A DNA stretch of 11,442 bases from Aquifex aeolicus (GTDB lineage Bacteria; Aquificota; Aquificia; Aquificales; Aquificaceae). Location of the stretch: contig DRNB01000050.1 in the NCBI GenBank assembly GCA_011375045.1, positions 1 to 11,442 of the forward strand, given 5' to 3'. Below the pieces are notes generated by a model. The model was not told the origin of the DNA. It saw only the letters and a list, made by a program, of their open reading frames with translations, and made no database searches. The position numbers and the translations under genes were made by a program. Shown here one piece after another: positions 1 through 3,894 of the stretch (its first letter is position 1; each line of letters starts with the position of its first letter).

Positions 1-443
1 AGGAGCCTCTGAAAACTGTGGCTACCTCCATAGAGATGTTCAGGAAGATTCTGGACGAGGCTCTCCCTGGGGACAACGTGGGGGTTCTGCTCAGGGGTGT
101 TGGAAAGGACGATGTGGAGAGGGGACAGGTTCTGGCAAAGCCTGGAAGTGTAACCCCTCACAGGAGGTTCAGAGCTCAGGTTTACATACTGTCAAAGGAA
201 GAGGGGGGAAGGCACACGCCGTTCTTCCTGAACTACAGGCCTCAGTTTTACTTCAGGACTGCGGACGTAACGGGAACGGTGGTGAAGCTGCCTGAGGGGG
301 TGGAGATGGTGATGCCCGGGGACAACGTGGAGCTTGAGGTGGAGCTGATAGCGCCTGTGGCTATGGAGGAAGGTCTGAGGTTTGCCATCAGGGAAGGTGG
401 CAGAACTGTGGGTGCCGGTGTGGTCACCAAAATCCTCGACTAA
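1..443 (+). CDS. tuf: Elongation factor Tu, C-terminal part (5' end outside window)
   Basis: EF-Tu carries aminoacyl-tRNA to the ribosomal A site as a GTP complex. The reading frame is open from the left edge (first full codon at base 3), giving about 146 residues of a protein usually near 400. The visible part starts inside domain 2 (SIEMFRKILDEALPGDNVG, then LLRG) and covers all of domain 3, including GGRHTPFF, YRPQFYFRTADVTG, LPEGVEMVMPGDN, and the C-terminal LRFAIREGGRTVGAGVV. These are near-invariant EF-Tu signatures, so the family is certain. The GTPase domain lies outside the window. It ends at TAA; rpmG follows after 10 bases, with its AAGGAG ribosome site overlapping this stop (442-447). 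A GTG at base 18 sits in mid-protein and is not a start. Bacteria often carry two tuf copies, and which copy this is cannot be told from here. Confidence 0.98.
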   Translation, partial: EPLKTVATSIEMFRKILDEALPGDNVGVLLRGVGKDDVERGQVLAKPGSVTPHRRFRAQVYILSKEEGGRHTPFFLNYRPQFYFRTADVTGTVVKLPEGVEMVMPGDNVELEVELIAPVAMEEGLRFAIREGGRTVGAGVVTKILD

Positions 444-453
444 GGAGTAAGCG

Positions 454-606
454 ATGCCCAGAGAGATCGTAACCTTAGCCTGCACGGAGTGCAAGCGCAG
501 GAACTACACGACGACCAAGAACAAGCAGAAGCATCCTGAGCGGATGGAGCTGAGAAAATACTGCAAGTGGTGCAGGAAGCATACACTCCACAGGGAGGTA
601 AGATAG
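454..606 (+). CDS. rpmG: 50S ribosomal protein L33 (zinc-ribbon form)
   Basis: A 50-residue basic protein beginning MPREIVTLACTECKRRNYTT. L33 is a small protein of the large ribosomal subunit located near the E site. Four cysteines form two CxxC pairs (Cys10/Cys13 and Cys37/Cys40), the zinc-binding version of L33 rather than the cysteine-free version. The length matches the family. The ATG at 454 is preceded by AAGGAG (442-447) with a six-base spacer. The TAG stop (604-606) shares its final G with the first nucleotide of the downstream tRNA-Trp gene. The order tuf - tRNA-Trp - rpmG - secE - nusG occurs in various bacteria; here the tRNA follows rpmG. Confidence 0.96.
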   Translation: MPREIVTLACTECKRRNYTTTKNKQKHPERMELRKYCKWCRKHTLHREVR

Positions 607-678
607 GGGCAGTAGCTCAACTGGCAGAGCGCGGGACTCCAAATCCCGCGGTTGGGGGTTCGAGTCCTCCCTGCCCCG
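606..678 (+). tRNA. trnW: tRNA-Trp, anticodon CCA
   Basis: A complete 73-base cloverleaf. The acceptor stem 606-612 pairs with 671-677 over seven perfect pairs; the discriminator is G678, as usual for bacterial tRNA-Trp. The D stem is 615-618/627-630, with G18-G19 at 623-624. The anticodon stem is 632-636/644-648, with loop CTCCAAA and anticodon CCA at 639-641. The variable loop is five bases. The T stem is 654-658/666-670 (one G-T pair), with loop TTCGAGT. U8 and A9 are in place (613, 614). The 3' CCA is not encoded: the bases after the discriminator are CTT, so the end must be added by enzymes; Aquifex is known to use separate CC-adding and A-adding enzymes. It lies between rpmG and secE, probably in the same transcript. 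Confidence 0.97.
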
Positions 679-692
679 CTTGGAAGAAAGCT

Positions 693-887
693 ATGGGTAA
701 GATAAGGGATTTCCTTAACGGCGTCAGATCGGAGCTCAGGAGGGTTGCCTGGCCCGACAGAAAACTCATCACCAAAGCGACTATAAGTGTTATAATTTTT
801 TCCTTAGTCGTTGGGGTTTACCTCTGGGTGCTTGACCTTGCCTTTACCAAGCTACTTTCTCTTATATTTGCTTTGAGAGGAGCCTGA
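693..887 (+). CDS. secE: Preprotein translocase subunit SecE
   Basis: A 64-residue protein of the single-span SecE type. SecE clamps the SecY channel in the inner membrane. It has an amphipathic N-terminal helix with the family motif VRSELRRVAWPDRKLITKAT (about residues 11-30; the R-V-xW-P core is diagnostic), then one hydrophobic span of about residues 29-52 (ISVIIFSLVVGVYLWVL). E. coli SecE has two additional N-terminal spans; the short form is typical of most other bacteria. The ATG at 693 is chosen because the protein then begins at the usual distance from the motif. The frame stays open upstream to 567, but that stretch overlaps rpmG and the tRNA. The ribosome site is only a weak GGAAG (682-686). 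The TGA stop overlaps the nusG ATG by one base, suggesting coupled translation. Confidence 0.95.
   Translation: MGKIRDFLNGVRSELRRVAWPDRKLITKATISVIIFSLVVGVYLWVLDLAFTKLLSLIFALRGA
788..796 (+). promoter_or_regulatory. Possible extended -10 promoter element inside secE
   Basis: TGTTATAAT is a perfect TGn-TATAAT extended -10 box in an otherwise GC-rich setting. Initiation would fall near 803 and could give a transcript starting with nusG. No convincing -35 box is present at the right distance (ATCACC at 768-773). The stretch encodes the hydrophobic TISVIIF of the membrane span, whose Ile/Phe codons are AT-rich anyway, so chance is a real alternative. Confidence 0.25.
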
Positions 888-1612
888 TGGAAGATAAACA
901 GTGGTTCGCCCTTCAGGTCGAAGCGGGAAAGGAAGTGGCTGCACGGGAGAACTTTCTGAAGGTTCTCGAACTCGAAGGGCTGAGAGAGCTCGTGGATCAG
1001 GTTGTTGTGCCCGCCGAAGAGCGCGTGGTCATAAGGGCTCAGGGAAAGGAGAAGTACAGACTTTCCCTCAGGGGAAGCAACAGAGACATAAGCGTTCTGG
1101 GCAGGAAGGGGGTAACCACGTTCCGCTTGGAGAACGGCACCGTCAGGGTTATCGAAAGCGTCGAGGGAGACGACTGTCTTCAGGCGCCCCCCATTTCCAA
1201 ACCCGGTCAGAAGCTCGTCTGCAGGGATAACAGGACCGAAGCCAAGATAATCCTCGACAACAAGATGTTTCCGGGTTACATCCTTATAAAAGCCCACATG
1301 ACGGATAAGCTCCTGCGGGCTATAGAAAAGACCCCCCACATTTACAGACCCGTTCTGGTAGGTGGTAAGATACTCCCCCTCAAGGAGGAGGAGGTCAACA
1401 GGATTTTAGAGCAGGTTCAGAAGGGAGTCAGAACCAGAAAGGTCGAGTTCGAAAAGGGAGATCAGGTCAAGGTCGTGGAGGGTCCCTTCATGAACTTCAC
1501 GGGAACCGTGGAGGAGGTTTACCCCGAAAGGGAGAAGCTCACCGTTCTCATCAGCATCTTTGGAAGGCTCACGCCCGTCGAACTGGACTTCACCCAGGTG
1601 GAGAAGATATAG
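887..1612 (+). CDS. nusG: Transcription termination/antitermination factor NusG, with inserted domain
   Basis: NusG binds RNA polymerase at the beta' clamp through its NGN domain, and Rho or ribosomal protein S10 through its KOW domain. The protein has 241 residues against about 181 in E. coli. The NGN domain is split: residues 1-48 (QWFALQVEAGKE) and about 123-180 (KMFPGYILIKAHM). Between them about 72 residues (51-122) form an extra domain; a comparable domain II is known from the A. aeolicus NusG structure. The KOW domain spans about 187-241, with FEKGDQVKVVEGPFMNFTG and SIFGRLTPVELDF; Phe225 corresponds to the E. coli Phe165 contact region. The ATG at 887 overlaps the secE stop and follows GAGAGGAG (875-882). 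rplK starts 12 bases downstream. Confidence 0.97.
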   Translation: MEDKQWFALQVEAGKEVAARENFLKVLELEGLRELVDQVVVPAEERVVIRAQGKEKYRLSLRGSNRDISVLGRKGVTTFRLENGTVRVIESVEGDDCLQAPPISKPGQKLVCRDNRTEAKIILDNKMFPGYILIKAHMTDKLLRAIEKTPHIYRPVLVGGKILPLKEEEVNRILEQVQKGVRTRKVEFEKGDQVKVVEGPFMNFTGTVEEVYPEREKLTVLISIFGRLTPVELDFTQVEKI

Positions 1613-1624
1613 GAGGCTCGAAGG

Positions 1625-2062
1625 ATGGCTAAGAAAGTGGTGGGAACGATAGAACTGATGTTGCCCGCTCAGCAGGCGTCTCCGGCGCCTCCGGTCGGTC
1701 CGGCTCTCGGTCAGCACGGCGTCAACATCATGGAGTTCGTCAAACAGTTCAACGCGGCGAGCAGGGACTTTGAGCCCGGAACCGTGGTGCCGGTGGTAAT
1801 AACCGTTTATCAGGACAGAAGCTTTACGTTTATAATGAAAACTCCGCCCGTCTCATACCTTCTCAAGAAGGCGGCGGGCGTGGAGAAGGGATCTTCCGAT
1901 CCCAAAAAGCAGAAGGTGGGAAGGATAACGCTGAAGCAGTTGGAGGAGATAGCGAAGACCAAGCTCAAGGATATGAACACGGACGACCTTCAGGCGGCTA
2001 TGCGGACGGTGGCCGGCACGGCGCGGAGCATGGGTATAGAGATAGAAGGCTGGAAGGAGTGA
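1625..2062 (+). CDS. rplK: 50S ribosomal protein L11
   Basis: L11 sits at the base of the L7/L12 stalk in the GTPase-associated centre. The 145-residue length is normal. The N-terminal domain has the proline-switch region PVGPALGQHGVNIMEF, with Pro22, Pro23 and Pro26 at the positions known for thiostrepton/micrococcin contact; Lys3 is present where many L11 proteins are methylated. The C-terminal RNA-binding domain has KTPPVSYLLKKAAG, KKQKVGRITLKQLEEIA and the terminal GTARSMGIEIEG. The ATG at 1625 follows GGAGG (1612-1616), which overlaps the nusG stop. In E. coli, L1 represses rplK-rplA translation at a leader site; here only 12 bases separate nusG from rplK, so any such site must lie within the nusG coding end, and none was recognised. 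Confidence 0.98.
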   Translation: MAKKVVGTIELMLPAQQASPAPPVGPALGQHGVNIMEFVKQFNAASRDFEPGTVVPVVITVYQDRSFTFIMKTPPVSYLLKKAAGVEKGSSDPKKQKVGRITLKQLEEIAKTKLKDMNTDDLQAAMRTVAGTARSMGIEIEGWKE

Positions 2063-2066
2063 AGTC

Positions 2067-2795
2067 ATGGCAAGAAGGGGCAAGAAGTATCTGAAGGCTC
2101 TGGAGCTTGTGGACAGAAGTAAAACCTACACGGTCGAGGAGGCTGTCGACCTCCTCAAAAAGATCGCTGAGGTTTCCCAGAGAGGTTTCGATGAAACGGT
2201 GGAACTCGCCATGAGGCTTAACGTGGATCCTCGCTATGCGGATCAGATGGTAAGAGGTTCCGTAGTCCTGCCCCACGGACTCGGTAAGCCCGTAAAGGTT
2301 CTCGTTCTCGCAGAAGGAGAGGATGCCAAGAAGGCGGAGGAAGCGGGAGCGGATTACGTCGGCGGGGAGGAGCTTGTGAACAGAATCCTCAAGGAGGAGT
2401 GGATAGATTACGACGTGGTCATAGCGGTTCCCGAAATAATGCCCAAGGTGGCAAAGCTCGGAAGAATTCTGGGACCCAGAGGGCTTATGCCGAATCCCAA
2501 AACCGGCACTGTTACGAAGAACGTCGAGCAGGCTGTCAGGGACGCCAAGAAGGGAAGGGTCGAGTTCAAGGTGGATAAGGCGGGGAACGTGCACATGCCC
2601 GTCGGTAAGGTTTCCTTCGAAAGGGAAAAGCTTCTCGAGAACATTTACACGGCTATAGACGCGGTGGTAAGAGCAAGACCTCCGGGGGCAAAGGGACAGT
2701 ACGTAAGATCCATAACCCTGTCCACGACGATGGGTCCCGGTATCAGGATAGACGTTGCGGAAACCATGAAGAAGCTGCAGGAGCTTGCAGCTTAA
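2067..2795 (+). CDS. rplA: 50S ribosomal protein L1
   Basis: L1 forms the mobile stalk at the E site, binds 23S rRNA helices 76-78, and in many bacteria also represses its own operon. The protein is 242 residues (E. coli 234). Signatures are MARRGKKYL at the start, ETVELAMRLNVDPRYADQMV (about residues 43-62), LPHGLGK (68-74), and the most diagnostic block GRILGPRGLMPNPKTGTVT (132-150). The C-terminal half returns to domain I with SITLSTTMGPGIRID. The ATG at 2067 follows AAGGAGTGA (2054-2062), embedded in the end of rplK, leaving a four-base gap that favours coupled translation. Nothing is truncated or unusual. Confidence 0.98.
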   Translation: MARRGKKYLKALELVDRSKTYTVEEAVDLLKKIAEVSQRGFDETVELAMRLNVDPRYADQMVRGSVVLPHGLGKPVKVLVLAEGEDAKKAEEAGADYVGGEELVNRILKEEWIDYDVVIAVPEIMPKVAKLGRILGPRGLMPNPKTGTVTKNVEQAVRDAKKGRVEFKVDKAGNVHMPVGKVSFEREKLLENIYTAIDAVVRARPPGAKGQYVRSITLSTTMGPGIRIDVAETMKKLQELAA

Positions 2796-2807
2796 AGGAG
2801 AGCGACC

Positions 2808-3356
2808 ATGGCGGAGGAGTTCAGAAGGAGCCTTATCAGGAAAAAGGAGCTGGTAGCCTCCTACAGGGAGAAACTGGAGAGATCGGGAGGTTTTGTTGTT
2901 CTGTTCAACTTTCAGGGAATAGACGCCCTCCCCCTGTCCCAGCTGAGGGCTCAGATCCGCTCCACGGGGGGCGAGATCGTGGTGGGCAGGAACACGCTCT
3001 TCTACAGAGCCTTCGGAGACACGGCTCTGACGGATCACAGGGAGCTTTTCATAGGTCCCACCGCCGCCCTCTTCGCTTACGAAGATCCTGTTGCAACCAC
3101 AAAGCGCCTTGTGGAGTTCCTCAAGGAAACCTTCGACAAGGAGTTCGGGGACAGGATAAAGGGAGGGCTCATGAACGGAAGGTTCATAACACCCCAGGAG
3201 GTGGTGTCCCTTGCCGAACTGCCGGGAAGGGAAGAGCTGATAGCCAAGCTGATGGGTGTTCTCACGGCGCCGGTGGCGCAGCTTGCCATGACGCTGAAGG
3301 CGCTTCCTCAGAAGCTTGTTCTTGTGCTGAAGGCGATAGAAGAGCAAAAATCTTAA
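2808..3356 (+). CDS. rplJ: 50S ribosomal protein L10 (long stalk-binding helix)
   Basis: L10 anchors the L7/L12 dimers to the ribosome. The protein is 182 residues against 165 in E. coli. The N-terminal RNA-binding domain includes GGFVVLFNFQGIDALPLSQL (about 27-46), GGEIVVGRNTLFYRA (54-68) and FIGPTAALFA (81-90). The C-terminal helix that carries L12 dimers runs about 151-180 (TAPVAQLAMTLKALPQKLVL) and is some seven residues longer than in E. coli, resembling Thermotoga L10, which holds three dimers. The ATG at 2808 follows AAAGGAG (2794-2800), overlapping the rplA stop. Only 12 bases lie upstream, so the folded L10 leader known from E. coli cannot sit in the gap. Confidence 0.97.
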   Translation: MAEEFRRSLIRKKELVASYREKLERSGGFVVLFNFQGIDALPLSQLRAQIRSTGGEIVVGRNTLFYRAFGDTALTDHRELFIGPTAALFAYEDPVATTKRLVEFLKETFDKEFGDRIKGGLMNGRFITPQEVVSLAELPGREELIAKLMGVLTAPVAQLAMTLKALPQKLVLVLKAIEEQKS

Positions 3357-3368
3357 GGAGGTTCGGTT

Positions 3369-3755
3369 ATGGCAACGTTAACCGTTGACGAAATAGTCGA
3401 AGCCATCAAAAACATGAGCGTTCTCGAGGTAGCCGAGCTTGTCAAGAGGTTAGAGGAGGAGTTCGGTGTCTCCGCCGCTGCGATGGTGGCAGCAGCTCCG
3501 GCGGCGGCTCCGGGAGCGGGAGCACCCGCCGCAGAGGAGGAGAAAACGGAGTTCGACGTCATCCTCAAGGCTCCCGGCAGCAACAAGATACAGGTGATAA
3601 AGGTCGTCAGGGAGATCACGGGCCTCGGACTCAAGGAAGCTAAGGAGCTCGTGGACGGAGCACCGAAACCCGTAAAGGAGGGAGTCTCCAAGGAGGAGGC
3701 GGAGCAGATAAAGGCGAAGCTGGAAGAGGCGGGGGCAGAGGTAGAGCTCAAGTAG
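3369..3755 (+). CDS. rplL: 50S ribosomal protein L7/L12
   Basis: L12 is the multicopy stalk protein that recruits and activates EF-Tu, EF-G and other GTPases. The 128-residue length is standard. The N-terminal dimerisation domain is about residues 1-33 (LTVDEIVEAIKNMSVLEVAE). The flexible hinge, about 36-56, is made almost entirely of Ala, Pro and Gly. The C-terminal factor-binding domain is about 60-128 (EFDVILKAPGSNKIQVIK, REITGLGLKEAKELVDGAPK). The ATG at 3369 follows a perfect AAGGAGG (3355-3361) overlapping the rplJ stop; a strong site fits the several-fold excess of L12 over other ribosomal proteins. It ends with tandem TAG stops (3753-3758). A 139-base gap with possible regulatory structure separates it from rpoB. 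Confidence 0.98.
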   Translation: MATLTVDEIVEAIKNMSVLEVAELVKRLEEEFGVSAAAMVAAAPAAAPGAGAPAAEEEKTEFDVILKAPGSNKIQVIKVVREITGLGLKEAKELVDGAPKPVKEGVSKEEAEQIKAKLEEAGAEVELK

Positions 3756-3767
3756 TAGTGCTACAAC

Positions 3768-3789
3768 GATCGGTCCCAGCTTACCGGTT
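3768..3789 (+). promoter_or_regulatory. Small hairpin after rplL
   Basis: ATCGGT (3769-3774) pairs with ACCGGT (3783-3788), including one U-G pair, around the eight-base loop 3775-3782; a further G-U pair closes at 3768/3789. No U-run follows, so it does not look like an intrinsic terminator. CGGT at 3785-3788 could instead pair with ACCG at 3804-3807, competing with the downstream structure. Its role is unknown; a part in 3'-end stability or attenuation between the ribosomal-protein and polymerase genes is a guess. Confidence 0.35.
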
Positions 3790-3799
3790 CACGGACACG

Positions 3800-3832
3800 G
3801 GGCACCGCCGGACAGGGTGCCCTATTCTGTCC
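3800..3832 (+). promoter_or_regulatory. Interleaved inverted repeats before rpoB (possible attenuator or pseudoknot)
   Basis: Stem 1: GGGCACC (3800-3806) pairs perfectly with GGTGCCC (3816-3822). Stem 2: GGACAG (3810-3815), inside the loop of stem 1, pairs perfectly with CTGTCC (3827-3832). The two stems can therefore stack as an H-type pseudoknot with a three-base first loop (3807-3809) and a four-base second loop (3823-3826), or act as alternatives. No U-tract follows directly, so a classical intrinsic terminator is unlikely. In E. coli the rplL-rpoB gap holds a partial terminator and an RNase III site that lower rpoBC expression; a similar job here is inference. Confidence 0.45.
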
Positions 3833-3845
3833 TTCCGTATTTGTA

Positions 3846-3854
3846 TGGTAAAAT
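3846..3854 (+). promoter_or_regulatory. Candidate extended -10 promoter for rpoB-rpoC
   Basis: TGGTAAAAT matches the extended -10 pattern TGn-TAtAAT with one mismatch, in an AT-rich stretch (about 3837-3880) that stands out from its surroundings. The best -35, TTCTGT at 3825-3830, is 18 bases upstream and poor, but extended -10 promoters tolerate this. Initiation would fall near 3861, giving a leader of about 34 bases that begins downstream of the inverted repeats. Unlike the element inside secE, this one is in non-coding DNA. Confidence 0.45.
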
Positions 3855-3879
3855 TACTTATTTGCTCGGTTAAATCCTT

Positions 3880-3888
3880 AAGGGGTGG
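3880..3888 (+). promoter_or_regulatory. Ribosome binding site of rpoB
   Basis: AAGGGGTGG lies six bases before the rpoB ATG. It is a purine-rich but imperfect version of the AAGGAGGT-type sites seen before rplL and rplK, and it supports the start at 3895 rather than an internal Met. Confidence 0.6.
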
Positions 3889-3894
3889 TATAAG

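Noticed and set aside
18..20. GTG as a start codon of a 141-residue protein
   Set aside because: It is in the middle of EF-Tu domain 2, and the frame is open to the left edge with conserved EF-Tu sequence (EPLKT) before it.
605..678. tRNA starting at A605, leaving rpmG stop overlap at two bases
   Set aside because: A605 would have to pair with G678. The perfect seven-pair acceptor stem, with U8 and A9 in place, begins at G606.
567..692. Upstream extension of secE, which would give a 106-residue protein
   Set aside because: The extension translates the end of rpmG and the whole tRNA-Trp. The remaining 64 residues from 693 already make a normal single-span SecE.
1998..3347. Long open frame of 449 codons on the minus strand across rplA and rplJ
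   Set aside because: It lies opposite well-recognised ribosomal-protein genes, has no recognisable family and no sensible ribosome site. It is a by-product of the codon bias of the plus-strand genes.
3800..3836. Intrinsic terminator after rplL
   Set aside because: The stems are GC-rich, but the following bases (TATTCTGTCCTTCC) are not a continuous U-tract. It was kept only as a possible attenuator or pseudoknot.
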